Source: JAHDVS01 sp964370985 (GTDB lineage: Bacteria; Actinomycetota; Thermoleophilia; Gaiellales; Gaiellaceae). Taken from it: DNA of 64,000 nt. Below, in pieces: positions 34,785 to 43,780 of the stretch. The position numbers were made by a program, and so were the translations under genes. Each line of letters starts with the position of its first letter. The first letter of the stretch is position 1. The notes below the pieces were generated by a model that saw only the letters and a list, made by a program, of their open reading frames with translations, did not search any database and was not told the origin of the DNA. The DNA lies in the NCBI GenBank assembly GCA_964370985.1, contig CAYJLE010000009.1, positions 23,108-87,107 of the forward strand, in the 5' to 3' direction.

Positions 34785-37367
34785 GTGGCGCCGAAGGCCC
34801 TGAGCGGGGAGGAGCTCGACCTCGAGGACGGGCCCGCCCGCGACTGCGAGCTGTTCCTCGTCGACGGCAACAACCTCGCCTACCGCGCCTTCTTCGCGCT
34901 TCCTGAGGAGCTCGCGACGACGGACGGATTCCCGACGAACGCGCTGCTCGGGTTCGTGAACATGCTGTTCAAGCTGCTCGTCGACTACCGGCCGAAGGGC
35001 GTCGCGGTCGCCTGGGACACCCGCCCCGTGCACCGCAAGGAGGTCTCCGAGGCCTACAAGGCCGAGCGCAAGGAGATGCCGGGCCTGCTCCGCGAGCAGT
35101 TCCCGCACTTCCGTCCGATCGTCGAGGCGTTCGGCTACGTGAACCTCGAGTTCGAGGGCTGGGAGGCCGACGACGTGATCGCGACGCTCGCGACGCGCGC
35201 CGACCGGGTCGGGATCAGGACGTGCGTGGTCTCGACCGACCGGGACGCGTTCCAGCTCTGCTCTCCCAACGTCTGCCTGATGATGACCCCGCGTGGCGTC
35301 TCCGACGTCCAGGTCTACACGCCCGAGCGGGTCGAGGCGCGCTACGGGATCCCGCCCGGCCTGGTGCCCGACTTCATCGGCCTCAAGGGCGACACCTCGG
35401 ACAACATCCCGGGCGTCCCGGGGATCGGCGACAAGACCGCCGCCGAGCTGATCGCCCGCTACGGGTCGCTCGAAGGCGTGCTCGAGCACGCGGACGAGCT
35501 CTCACCGGCCCGCGCGAAGGCGCTGCGCGAGCACGCCGGCCAGGCGCGCGACTCGAAGCTGCTCGCCACGATGCGCCGCGACCTCGAGCTCGACTGCGAC
35601 CCCGCCGAGCTCGTGCTCGCACCGCCCGACCGCTCGCAGCTCAAGGAGCTGTTTCGTCGCTTCGAGTTCCGAAACGTGCTGCGGCGCGTCGATGAGCTCG
35701 ACGCCGCCCTGCCCCCGTCCGCGCCCGCGGTCGGCGCGGCGGCGGTGCCGTGGGCCGAGGGGAAGATCGACCCTGTCGGCGGCGAGGCCGGCGTGGCAGT
35801 CCGCGATGGCCGTGCCGCGGTCGCGCTGGCGGGCCAGCCCGTGGTCGTCGGGGCGTTCCACGCGGAGGCCTTCGCCGGGGCGGAGATCCTCTGCCACGAC
35901 TTCAAGTCGCTCCCGCACGAGCTGGCCGCCGCAGGTGTCGTGCCCCGCTGCGACACGATGCTGGCCGCCTACCTGATCGACCCCGGCCGCTCCTCCTATC
36001 CCGTGGAGGAGCTCGCCGTCGAGCACGGGCTCGAGCTCGTCCCGGAGCCGGCCGCGGAGGAGGAGACCGCCGCGCTCGTCCGGGAGGCGGAGGCCGTGCG
36101 CCGGCTTGCCGGCCCGCTCGCTGGCCGGGTCGAGGAGCTCGGCATGGGCGCCCTCTTCCGGGACGTCGAGCTGCCCCTGACCGGGGTGCTCGCGGCGATG
36201 GAGGACGCGGGCGTTCGGATCGACACCTACCGGATGGGGGAGATCACCGCGCGGCTCGCCGACCGGGTCGAGGAGCTCGAGGCGCGGGCGCACGAGCTCG
36301 CCGGCGAGCCGTTCCTGCTCGGCTCCACCCAACAGGTCGCCCGGATCCTGTTCGAGCGGCTCGGGCTCGAGCCCGGGCGCAGGGGCAAGACCGGCTACTC
36401 CACCGACACGCGCGTGCTGCGCGGCCTGCGCGACGCGCATCCGATCGTGCCGGTGCTCGAGGAGTGGCGGGAGTACTCGAAGCTCCTGAACACGTACCTG
36501 GGGCCGCTGCCGGAGCTGATCTCCCCGGCGGACGTTCGCCTCCACACCACGTTCAACCAGGCGGTCGCGGCGACCGGCCGGCTCTCGACGTCGAATCCGA
36601 ATCTCCAGTCGATCCCGATCCGCACCGAGCTGGGCCGCGAGATCCGCAGCGCGTTCGTCGCCGAGCCGGGCTGGAAGCTCCTCTCGGCCGACTACTCGCA
36701 GGTCGAGCTGCGGATCCTCGCTCACGTCTCCGGCGAGCCGAAGCTGCGAGAGGCGTTCCTGCGCGGTGACGACGTGCACGCGATCACCGCCGCCGAGGTG
36801 CTCGGCAAGGACCAGGCGACCCTGACGAAGGACGAGCGCAACCGCGCGAAGGCCGTCAACTTCGGGATCATCTACGGTATCTCCGCGTTCGGGCTCTCCG
36901 AGCAGCTCGAGATCTCCCGCGAGGAGGCGGGCGCCTACATCGACGCGTACCTGGCCCGCTTTCCGCGCGTCCAGGAGTTCATCCGCGCGACGGTCGAGCA
37001 GGCCGAGCGGGACGGCTTCGTCCGTACGCTGTTCGGGCGCCGCCGGCCGATCCCGGAGCTGCGGGCGTCGAACCGCCAGACGCGCGCGCTCGGGGAGCGG
37101 CTCGCCGTCAACACCGTGATGCAGGGCACGGCCGCCGACGTGATCAAGGTGGCGATGGTCGCGATCCACCGGCGGCTGCGGGCCGAGGGGCGTGCGGCGC
37201 GGCTGGTGCTCCAGGTGCACGACGAGCTCCTGCTCGAGGTGCCGGACGCGGAGCTGAAGGCCGTCCGCGACCTCGTCCGGGCCGAGCTCTGCGGTGCCTA
37301 CCCGCTCGACCCGCCTCTCGTCGTCGACGTCGGTGTCGGGGACGATTGGCGCGAGGCCAAGGCGTAG
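34785..37367 (+). CDS. polA: DNA polymerase I
   Basis: 860-residue family A polymerase for Okazaki-fragment and repair synthesis. 5'-3' exonuclease domain at about 10-310 (LFLVDGNNLAYRAFFAL, GWEADDVIATLA, STDRDAFQL, GLKGDTSDNIPGVPGIGDKTA), a shortened 3'-5' exonuclease-like domain at about 320-460, then the polymerase domain with motif A at Asp636 (SADYSQVELRILAH), motif B KAVNFGIIYG and motif C QVHDELLLEV (Asp near 813). The first exonuclease motif (D-x-E) of the proofreading domain is not found, so proofreading is probably lost. The next gene is rpsA. Confidence 0.97.
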   Translation: MAPKALSGEELDLEDGPARDCELFLVDGNNLAYRAFFALPEELATTDGFPTNALLGFVNMLFKLLVDYRPKGVAVAWDTRPVHRKEVSEAYKAERKEMPGLLREQFPHFRPIVEAFGYVNLEFEGWEADDVIATLATRADRVGIRTCVVSTDRDAFQLCSPNVCLMMTPRGVSDVQVYTPERVEARYGIPPGLVPDFIGLKGDTSDNIPGVPGIGDKTAAELIARYGSLEGVLEHADELSPARAKALREHAGQARDSKLLATMRRDLELDCDPAELVLAPPDRSQLKELFRRFEFRNVLRRVDELDAALPPSAPAVGAAAVPWAEGKIDPVGGEAGVAVRDGRAAVALAGQPVVVGAFHAEAFAGAEILCHDFKSLPHELAAAGVVPRCDTMLAAYLIDPGRSSYPVEELAVEHGLELVPEPAAEEETAALVREAEAVRRLAGPLAGRVEELGMGALFRDVELPLTGVLAAMEDAGVRIDTYRMGEITARLADRVEELEARAHELAGEPFLLGSTQQVARILFERLGLEPGRRGKTGYSTDTRVLRGLRDAHPIVPVLEEWREYSKLLNTYLGPLPELISPADVRLHTTFNQAVAATGRLSTSNPNLQSIPIRTELGREIRSAFVAEPGWKLLSADYSQVELRILAHVSGEPKLREAFLRGDDVHAITAAEVLGKDQATLTKDERNRAKAVNFGIIYGISAFGLSEQLEISREEAGAYIDAYLARFPRVQEFIRATVEQAERDGFVRTLFGRRRPIPELRASNRQTRALGERLAVNTVMQGTAADVIKVAMVAIHRRLRAEGRAARLVLQVHDELLLEVPDAELKAVRDLVRAELCGAYPLDPPLVVDVGVGDDWREAKA

Positions 37368-37404
37368 TCAGAGCGCCTGTGCCGGCGGTTTTCCGGTACG
37401 TGGC

Positions 37405-37410
37405 TATAAT
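37405..37410 (+). promoter_or_regulatory. -10 element of rpsA (TATAAT)
   Basis: A perfect TATAAT ends 12 bases before the rpsA ATG, fitting a very short leader and a highly expressed ribosomal gene. No clear -35. Confidence 0.6.
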
Positions 37411-37422
37411 GCGCCCTTCCTG

Positions 37423-38928
37423 ATGGCCCACGAGACCACCGCCGAGACCGATACGACCGAGGCTGGCTGGATCCGTGCCGAAGACGGCACGCTGATCCCC
37501 GACTACGACGCCACCATCCCCGTCATCAACGAGGGGGAGGTCGTGCGCGGCACCGTCGTCCGTGTCGACAAGGACGAGGTGCTGGTCGACATCGGCTACA
37601 AGTCCGAGGGCGTCATCCCGGTCTCCGAGCTGTCGATCCGCCGGTCCGTGAACCCGGCCGACGAGGTGCAGCTCGGCGACGAGATCGACGCGCTCGTGAT
37701 GACGAAGGAGGACGCCGAGGGGCGCCTCATCCTCTCCAAGAAGCGCGCGCGCTTCGAGATGGCGTGGAAGCGCATCGAAGGTGCCGCGGAGAGCGGCGAG
37801 CCGGTCGAGGGCACCGTGATCGAGGTCGTCAAGGGCGGCCTGATCCTCGACCTCGGCGTGCGCGGCTTCCTGCCCGCGTCGCTCGTCGATATCCGCCGCG
37901 TCCAGAACCTCGACGAGTTCCTCGGCAAGCAGCTTCGCTGCAAGGTGATCGAGCTGAACCGCAGCCGCAACAACGTCGTGCTGTCCCGCCGCGCCGTGCT
38001 CGAGGACGAGCGCAAGGAGATGCGCCAGGCGATCCTCGACCGGCTCTCGCCCGGCGACGTGGTCGAGGGCACGATCTCGAACATCGTCGACTTCGGCGCG
38101 TTCGTCGACCTCGAGGGCATCGACGGCCTGATCCACATCTCGGAGCTGTCCTGGAGCCATGTCAACCACCCGTCCGAGGTGCTCGAGATCGGCCGGCCCG
38201 TCAAGGTCAAGGTGCTCGACATCGACCGCGACCGCCAGCGGATCTCGTTGGGCCTCAAGCAGACCCAGTCCGACCCGTGGCAGCAGGTGATCGACCACTA
38301 CCGCGAGGGCGACGTCGTCCAGGGCCGCGTCACGAAGGTCGTCACGTTCGGCTCCTTCGTCGAGATCCTCCCCGGCGTCGAGGGGCTCGTCCACATCTCC
38401 GAGCTCGCTCAGCATCACGTCGAGAACCCGCGCGAGATCGTGCAGCAGGGCGAGGTCGTCCAGGTCAAGCTGATCGAGATGGACGCCGACCGCCGGCGCC
38501 TCTCGCTGTCGCTGAAGCGTGTCGAGCCTGACGACGAGGTCCAACCGGCGATCGGCGGCGCGGTCTACGAGTCGCTGGTCGTCGAGGAGCCCGCTCCGGT
38601 CGCCGAGGCGGAGGCTGCCGAGGAGCAGCCGGCGCTCGAGGCCGGCCCGGAGGAGCCCATGCTCGAGGCCGGCCCGGAGGAGCCCGCGCTCGAGGCCGCC
38701 CCGGAGGAGCCCGTGCTCGAGGTCGCCCCGGATGAGGCCGCGCTCGAGGCCGCCCCGGATGAGCCCGTGCTCGAGGTCGCCCCGGATGAGGCCGCGCTCG
38801 AGGCCGCCCCGGATGAGGCCGCGCTCGACGCTGGCTCCGAGGAGCCGGCGCCCGAGGCCGGTGCTCCCGCGCCGGTCGAGGTCTCGGTCGAGCCGGAGCC
38901 GGCCGCCGAGACCGAGGCGTACGACTAG
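37423..38928 (+). CDS. rpsA: 30S ribosomal protein bS1
   Basis: 501 residues with four S1 RNA-binding domains: about 38-110 (GEVVRGTVVRVDKDEVLVDIGYKSEG), 125-190 (VEGTVIEVVKGGLILDLGVRGFLP), 210-280 (VVEGTISNIVDFGAFVDLEGIDGLIH) and 295-365 (VVQGRVTKVVTFGSFVEILPGVEGLVH). The four-domain form is usual for actinobacteria. The C-terminal 120 residues are an acidic Glu/Pro/Ala tail with an eight-fold nine-residue repeat. ATG 37423 follows the TATAAT; longer in-frame readings run into polA. Confidence 0.95.
   Translation: MAHETTAETDTTEAGWIRAEDGTLIPDYDATIPVINEGEVVRGTVVRVDKDEVLVDIGYKSEGVIPVSELSIRRSVNPADEVQLGDEIDALVMTKEDAEGRLILSKKRARFEMAWKRIEGAAESGEPVEGTVIEVVKGGLILDLGVRGFLPASLVDIRRVQNLDEFLGKQLRCKVIELNRSRNNVVLSRRAVLEDERKEMRQAILDRLSPGDVVEGTISNIVDFGAFVDLEGIDGLIHISELSWSHVNHPSEVLEIGRPVKVKVLDIDRDRQRISLGLKQTQSDPWQQVIDHYREGDVVQGRVTKVVTFGSFVEILPGVEGLVHISELAQHHVENPREIVQQGEVVQVKLIEMDADRRRLSLSLKRVEPDDEVQPAIGGAVYESLVVEEPAPVAEAEAAEEQPALEAGPEEPMLEAGPEEPALEAAPEEPVLEVAPDEAALEAAPDEPVLEVAPDEAALEAAPDEAALDAGSEEPAPEAGAPAPVEVSVEPEPAAETEAYD
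38635..38850 (+). repeat. eight 27-base units in rpsA tail
   Basis: Eight tandem 27-base units beginning CTCGAG encode nine-residue repeats of the form LEAxPEEPx or LExAPDEAA. Copies differ by a few bases, so this is a likely length-variable tract. Confidence 0.9.
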
Positions 38929-38980
38929 CGAGCCCTACCGGGAAGCCGCGGCGGCGCCAGGACGCGCGCGCCGCCGCCCC

Positions 38981-39559
38981 GTCGCGGTCGCCGTCACCGG
39001 CGGGATCGGAGCGGGCAAGAGCGCGCTCCTGCGCGCCTTCGCGCGGCACGGTGCCGCGGTTAGCTCGAGCGACGAGATCGTCCACCGGTTGCTCGCGGAG
39101 GATCCCGCGGTCAGGCAAGCCGTCATCGAGCGCCTCGGCGACGGGGTGCTGGGCCCGGACGGCCGGATCGATCGAGCCGCGGTCGGGCGGATCGTCTTCG
39201 CGAAGCCGGGCAAGCTCGCGTGGCTCGAGGAGCTTCTCCACCCCCTCGTGGCGGAGTCCCAGCGGCGCTGGCGGGACGAGCTCGCCGCGCGCTCCGACCC
39301 GCCGGCCGTGTGCGCGATCGAGGTGCCGCTCCTCTACGAGACGGGCGGCGAGGTCAGCTTCGACGCGGTGGTCGTCGTGACCGCGTCGCCCGCGACCCGG
39401 GCCGCGAGAACGGTCGTGCCGGACGTGCCGCTGCGCGAGCGGCGGCTCCTGGCCGACGAGGAGAAGGTACGCCGCGCCGACTTCGCGTACGTCAACGACG
39501 GGACGCTCGAGGAGCTCGACGCGTTCGCCACCTCGGTAATCGCCAGACTGACGGGGTGA
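38981..39559 (+). CDS. coaE: dephospho-CoA kinase, start unclear
   Basis: Last step of coenzyme A synthesis. P-loop VAVTGGIGAGKSALLRAF, the SSDEIVHRLL motif (Asp of the DxD-like site), LHPLV, and EVPLLYETG are diagnostic of CoaE. No ATG, GTG or TTG exists between the rpsA stop (38928) and the P-loop in any frame. The position given is a GTC codon where the family N-terminus is expected; an odd start codon with re-initiation after rpsA, or a base error, would explain it. The stop overlaps the next gene. Confidence 0.85.
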   Translation, partial: VAVAVTGGIGAGKSALLRAFARHGAAVSSSDEIVHRLLAEDPAVRQAVIERLGDGVLGPDGRIDRAAVGRIVFAKPGKLAWLEELLHPLVAESQRRWRDELAARSDPPAVCAIEVPLLYETGGEVSFDAVVVVTASPATRAARTVVPDVPLRERRLLADEEKVRRADFAYVNDGTLEELDAFATSVIARLTG

Positions 39560-40104
39560 GGCGATTCGTCGCTCTGACGGCGCTCGTCGCCGTCGCCGGC
39601 GGCGTGATCGCGTACGCCGTCTCGGCGGAGCCGGGCTGGTACATCCGGCTTCGCTTCCCGCTCGAGTACGAGAGCATCATCCGCGGCCACGCGGAGAACT
39701 ACGATCTCGACCCTGCACTCCTCGCGGCTGTGATCTATCGGGAGAGCAAGTTCGATCCGGACGCGATCTCGGAGTCGGGCGCGATCGGCCTGATGCAGCT
39801 CCTGCCCCAGACGGCGCGGGGCATCGCCGAGTACACCGGCGGCTCGGAGTTCCGCGTCGATGACCTGACCGACCCGGAGCTGAACGTCCGCTACGGCTCC
39901 TTCTACCTGCGTCGGCTCCTGCGCAAGTACGACGGCGACGTCTCGCTCGCGCTCGCCGCCTACCACGCGGGGCAGGGGAACGTGGACGGCTGGCTCGCCC
40001 GCGGCGAGGGGATCGCGTTCGCCGAGACCCGGGGCTACGTCGCCGACGTGCTCGAGCTGCGCGAGCGCTATCGCCGCGGCTACGGTCTCGCCGCCGCAGC
40101 CTAG
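39556..40104 (+). CDS. lytic transglycosylase (SLT family)
   Basis: 182-residue exported murein hydrolase. N-terminal membrane anchor/signal (VRRFVALTALVAVAGGVIAYAV), then the goose-lysozyme-like SLT domain: catalytic Glu63 in IYRESKFDPDAISESGAIGLMQLLP, AYHAGQGNVDGWL and the Y-VADVLELRERY end. It cleaves peptidoglycan glycan strands to 1,6-anhydro products. GTG overlaps the coaE stop; its own stop overlaps that of the subtilase on the other strand by four bases. Confidence 0.93.
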   Translation: MRRFVALTALVAVAGGVIAYAVSAEPGWYIRLRFPLEYESIIRGHAENYDLDPALLAAVIYRESKFDPDAISESGAIGLMQLLPQTARGIAEYTGGSEFRVDDLTDPELNVRYGSFYLRRLLRKYDGDVSLALAAYHAGQGNVDGWLARGEGIAFAETRGYVADVLELRERYRRGYGLAAAA

Positions 40105-41579
40105 CGTCCCGCCGCGACTCGCGTCGCGAAGGCGCGCACGGCCCAGGCGTCCCGGAACGACGCCTCGACCGTGCCGCTCACCCGCTTGCCGGCGGCGCCG
40201 GCCGGTACGCGCCAGGCGCACAGCGCGACCCCTCCCGTGAACGCCGCTCGAACGATCCGGAGGGGCCGCGTGCCGATCCGGGCGCGGCAGGAAACGCGGC
40301 CCGACTCGACGATCTCCCCCGTGTCGTCCCGGACGACCCGGGCTCCGGCGGCGAAGACTCGCCCGGGCTCCGGGGGGTCGAAGCCCGCCACGAACCAGCT
40401 CCCCGGGGAGATCGCGAAACGGGCGATCGTGAGCGTCAGCGGCGGATCCGGCTCGAGCGGCGCGCCCGGGTCGAGTGCCCGGCGAAGCGCGTAGGCGAGG
40501 TCGAGGCGCCGCAGCTTCTCGTCGGCGAGCGGCCGGGTGCCGGTCACGAGCGCCGCGCGGACGGCTGCCGCGGTCGTGCCCGGACGGAGAGAGAGCACGA
40601 GGCCGGCGGCGCCGGCTACGATCGGCGCGGCGAACGACGTCCCCCACACCCGCGCGTAGGCACCCGCCGCGGCCGAGAGGATGCTGGTCCCGGGTGCGGC
40701 CAGGTCGACCCACTCGCCCCGGCTCGAGAACGAGGCGAGGCGATCGCGATCCGTGCTCGCTGCGACCGCCAGCACGTCCTCGTACGCCGCGGGGTACTGA
40801 AGGGCGTCGTTCCCGTCGTTACCGGCGGCCGCAACGAGCACGACCCCCTTGCCGGCCGCGTAGGCGACCGCGTCCCGCTGGAGCGGGCTGTCGGTCGGGC
40901 CGCTCAGGCTCAGGTTGATCACGTCGGCCCCGTGGTCCGCGGCCCAGACGATCCCCTGCGCCGAGTCGAACTTCGTCGCTTCCGTGCCGCCGTCGCGCAC
41001 GACCTTGACGGCCATCAGCGTGCAGCCCGGGCAGACCCCCGCGATGCCGAGCCCGTCCCCCGCGCGGGCGGCAGCGATCCCGGCGACCGCTGTGCCGTGC
41101 CCGTGCGGATCGATCGGGTCGTCGTCGCCGTTGGCCAGGTCCGGGCCGAGGATCACCTTGCCGGCGAGGTCGGGGTGCGTGTAGTCGATGCCCGTGTCGA
41201 CGATCGCGATCACGACCGCCGCGTCGCCGGTGCCCCCGGCCCAGGCCTGCTCCGCCCCGATCCGTGCAAGCGACCACTGGAGCGAGAGGAACGGGTCGTC
41301 CGCGACGCCAGCGAGCCCCAGGCGCCCGTTGCGCTCGACCGAGCGGACGAGCGCGCTCCCGCGCAGCGCCACGGCCCGCCCGGGTACCGCGACGAGGTAG
41401 GCGCCGAGTTCGGGGATCGCGTCCACGACCCGCCCGCCGGCGGCCGCCGCGAGCCGGGTCGCGTCCCCGCGGGTCGCTCCCGGCTCGAGCGAGACCACGA
41501 GCTCCGTGGCCCGCGCCGGGCCCGGGAGACCGGCGAGAGCGAGCGCGCAGAACGCTACGAGAAGGCGTGGTGCGGGCAT
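40101..41579 (-). CDS. secreted subtilisin-like serine protease
   Basis: 492-residue S8 peptidase, thermitase-like. Signal peptide at about 1-24 (LLVAFCALALAGLPGPARA), a short propeptide to about 100, catalytic Asp128 (VDTGIDYTHPD), His161 (HGHGTAVAG), oxyanion Asn254 (AAAGNDGN) and Ser315 (GTSFAAPIVAG). CPGC may form a disulfide. After about 370 there is a beta-rich C-terminal domain with two Cys. ATG lies 9 bases after TACCCT on the minus strand; divergent from uvrB. Confidence 0.95.
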   Translation of the reverse strand: MPAPRLLVAFCALALAGLPGPARATELVVSLEPGATRGDATRLAAAAGGRVVDAIPELGAYLVAVPGRAVALRGSALVRSVERNGRLGLAGVADDPFLSLQWSLARIGAEQAWAGGTGDAAVVIAIVDTGIDYTHPDLAGKVILGPDLANGDDDPIDPHGHGTAVAGIAAARAGDGLGIAGVCPGCTLMAVKVVRDGGTEATKFDSAQGIVWAADHGADVINLSLSGPTDSPLQRDAVAYAAGKGVVLVAAAGNDGNDALQYPAAYEDVLAVAASTDRDRLASFSSRGEWVDLAAPGTSILSAAAGAYARVWGTSFAAPIVAGAAGLVLSLRPGTTAAAVRAALVTGTRPLADEKLRRLDLAYALRRALDPGAPLEPDPPLTLTIARFAISPGSWFVAGFDPPEPGRVFAAGARVVRDDTGEIVESGRVSCRARIGTRPLRIVRAAFTGGVALCAWRVPAGAAGKRVSGTVEASFRDAWAVRAFATRVAAGR

Positions 41580-41588
41580 CGGCCACCG

Positions 41589-41607
41589 AGGGTAGCGCGG
41601 CTACCAT
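41589..41607. promoter_or_regulatory. divergent -10 boxes of subtilase and uvrB
   Basis: Minus strand TACCCT (41594-41589) serves the subtilase; plus strand TACCAT (41602-41607) serves uvrB and ends 7 bases before GTG 41615. Only 7 bases separate the boxes, so polymerase cannot occupy both. Confidence 0.5.
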
Positions 41608-41614
41608 GGCTTGC

Positions 41615-43612
41615 GTGCCGGACTTCCGCGTCTCCGCCGACTACCGGCCGACCGGCGACCAGCCGCAGGCGATCGACGCGCTCGCTGCCAGCGTCACGGC
41701 CGGGGAGCGCTACCAGACCCTGCTCGGGGCCACCGGCACCGGCAAGACGGCGACGATGGCGTGGATCGTGGAGCGGGTGCAGAAGCCGACGCTCGTGATC
41801 GTCCACAACAAGACGCTCGCCGCGCAGCTCTGCAACGAGTTCCGGGAGTTCTTTCCCGACAACGCGGTCGAGTACTTCGTCTCCTACTACGACTACTACC
41901 AGCCGGAGGCGTACGTCCCACAGGCAGACCTCTATATCGAGAAGGACGCGTCGATCAACGACGACATCGACCGGCTGCGCCACGCGGCCACGAGCGCGCT
42001 GCTGACCCGCCGCGACGTCCTGATCGTCGCCTCCGTCTCGTGTATCTACGGCCTCGGCTCGCCCGCCGAGTACCGGGAGAAGACCGTGCTGCTCGCGGTC
42101 GGGGAGCAGGTCGACCGTGACGCGGTTCTGCGCAAGCTCGTCGACATCCAGTACCAGCGCAACGACTCGTACCTGGGTCGCGGGCGCTTTCGCGTCCGCG
42201 GCGATGTGGTCGAGGTGCAGCCCGCGGCGACGGAGACCGCCTACCGGATCTCGTTCTTCGGCGACGAGGTCGAGCAGATCACGCATTTCGACCCGATGAC
42301 CGGCGAGGTCCACCAGCGGCTCGAGCACCTCGCGATCTTCCCGGCGACCCAGTACGTGACCGACCGCCCGACGATCGAGCGGGCGCTCGGCGACATCCGC
42401 GCGGAGCTCGAGGAGCAGGTGGCGCTGTTCGAGTCGAAGGGGAAGCTGCTCGAGGCGCACCGGATCCGCCAGCGGACCGAGTACGACCTGGAGCTCCTGG
42501 CCGAGCTCGGCTACTGCAACGGGATCGAGAACTACTCGCGCTTCCTCGAGAACCGCCCGCGCGGGTCGCGGCCGCACTGCCTGCTCGACTTCTTCCCCGA
42601 CGACTTCCTTCTGTTCGTCGACGAGTCCCACCAGACGGTGCCGCAGATCGGCGGGATGTACGAGGGCGACCGCTCACGCAAGGAGACTCTGGTCGATTAC
42701 GGGTTCCGGCTACCGTCGGCGATGGACAACCGGCCGTTGCGGTTCGACGAGTTCCTGGAGCTGGTGCCGCAGCTCGTGTTCGTGTCGGCGACGCCGGGCG
42801 CGTGGGAGCTGCGCCACTCCCCGGTCGTGGCGGAGCAGATCATCCGCCCGACGGGGATCGTGGATCCGGAGGTGGAGCTTCGCCCGACGAAGAATCAGAT
42901 CGACGACCTGTTGAACGAGATCCGCCGTCGCGAGGAGGCTTCGGAGCGGGTGTTGATCACGACGTTGACGAAGAAGATGGCGGAGGACCTGACCGACTAC
43001 CTGCTCGAGGCGAACGTGAAGGCGCGCTATCTGCACTCGGAGATCGACACGCTGCAGCGGATCCAGATCATCAGGGAGCTGCGCCTGGGCGAGTACGACG
43101 TGCTGGTGGGGGTGAATCTGCTCCGGGAGGGTCTTGACCTGCCGGAGGTGACGCTGGTCGCGATCCTCGACGCGGACAAGGAAGGGTTCCTGCGCGGCCA
43201 GACGGCGCTGATCCAGACGATCGGGCGGGCCGCCCGCAACGTGAACGGCAAGGTGCTCCTGTACGCGGACAAGCTGACGGAGGCGATCAGGGGGGCGATG
43301 GGGGAGACGGAGCGGCGCCGCGCGATCCAGGTCGCGTACAACGAGGAGCACGGGATCACGCCGGAGTCGATCGTGAAGGGCGTCTCGGATATCGCGGAGC
43401 TGCTCGCGCTCGAGGCGCCGCACGTACCCGGCCGCCGCCGCCGCGGCACCCGCAAGGTGGAGGGGATGTCGGCGGGGGAGCTCGAGCGGCTGGTGGTCAC
43501 GCTCGAGGAGGAGATGTACGCCGCCGCCGAGGAGCTCCGGTTCGAGTACGCGGCCAAGCTCCGCGACGAGGTCAAGGACCTGCGCCGCGAGCTGCAGGCG
43601 CTCGCGGTGTAG
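41615..43612 (+). CDS. uvrB: excinuclease ABC subunit B
   Basis: DNA-damage-recognition helicase of nucleotide excision repair, 665 residues. Walker A LLGATGTGKTATMAW, the beta-hairpin YYDYYQPEAYVP, Walker B LLFVDESHQTVPQI, helicase motifs SATPGAWEL, GLDLPEVTLVAILDADKEGFLR and QTIGRAARN, and a C-terminal UVR domain (LEEEMYAAAEELRFEYAAKLRDEVKDL) that binds UvrC. GTG 41615 is preferred over ATG 41606 because the latter overlaps the TACCAT box. Confidence 0.97.
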   Translation: MPDFRVSADYRPTGDQPQAIDALAASVTAGERYQTLLGATGTGKTATMAWIVERVQKPTLVIVHNKTLAAQLCNEFREFFPDNAVEYFVSYYDYYQPEAYVPQADLYIEKDASINDDIDRLRHAATSALLTRRDVLIVASVSCIYGLGSPAEYREKTVLLAVGEQVDRDAVLRKLVDIQYQRNDSYLGRGRFRVRGDVVEVQPAATETAYRISFFGDEVEQITHFDPMTGEVHQRLEHLAIFPATQYVTDRPTIERALGDIRAELEEQVALFESKGKLLEAHRIRQRTEYDLELLAELGYCNGIENYSRFLENRPRGSRPHCLLDFFPDDFLLFVDESHQTVPQIGGMYEGDRSRKETLVDYGFRLPSAMDNRPLRFDEFLELVPQLVFVSATPGAWELRHSPVVAEQIIRPTGIVDPEVELRPTKNQIDDLLNEIRRREEASERVLITTLTKKMAEDLTDYLLEANVKARYLHSEIDTLQRIQIIRELRLGEYDVLVGVNLLREGLDLPEVTLVAILDADKEGFLRGQTALIQTIGRAARNVNGKVLLYADKLTEAIRGAMGETERRRAIQVAYNEEHGITPESIVKGVSDIAELLALEAPHVPGRRRRGTRKVEGMSAGELERLVVTLEEEMYAAAEELRFEYAAKLRDEVKDLRRELQALAV

Positions 43613-43630
43613 GAAGGGTCGCGTCCGCCC

Positions 43631-43780
43631 CTACGAGGATCCCTTGCGGGCGCGCTCCTCGTCCTGCCCCCGTGCCTTCGCCTCGTGGTAGGCGATCCGC
43701 TCGCGCACCATCGCCTGCGTCGCCTCGCGCTGGGCGATCTCCTCAGGCGTCATCTTCGGGAGCTTCCTCTTCTTCCCCAT
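43631..43780 (-). CDS. 49-residue basic hypothetical protein
   Basis: Starts MGKKRKLPKMTPEEIAQREA and continues as a charged helix to ARKGSS; likely coiled-coil and cytoplasmic. ATG 43780 has a GGAGGAGG ribosome site just before it. It overlaps the preceding small gene by 38 bases in another frame, so the two are probably co-translated. No family recognised. Confidence 0.7.
   Translation of the reverse strand: MGKKRKLPKMTPEEIAQREATQAMVRERIAYHEAKARGQDEERARKGSS

Noticed and set aside
37294..37422. Upstream extension of the rpsA frame into polA
   Set aside because: It lies inside the certain end of polA and upstream of the TATAAT box; MAHETTAE at 37423 is the proper start.
38635..38850. Tandem 27-base repeats in rpsA considered as a CRISPR or intergenic repeat
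   Set aside because: They are contiguous, in frame and within the acidic tail of S1.
41606..41614. ATG at 41606 as the uvrB start
   Set aside because: It overlaps the TACCAT -10 box, so it would not be in the mRNA; GTG 41615 gives the normal UvrB N-terminus.
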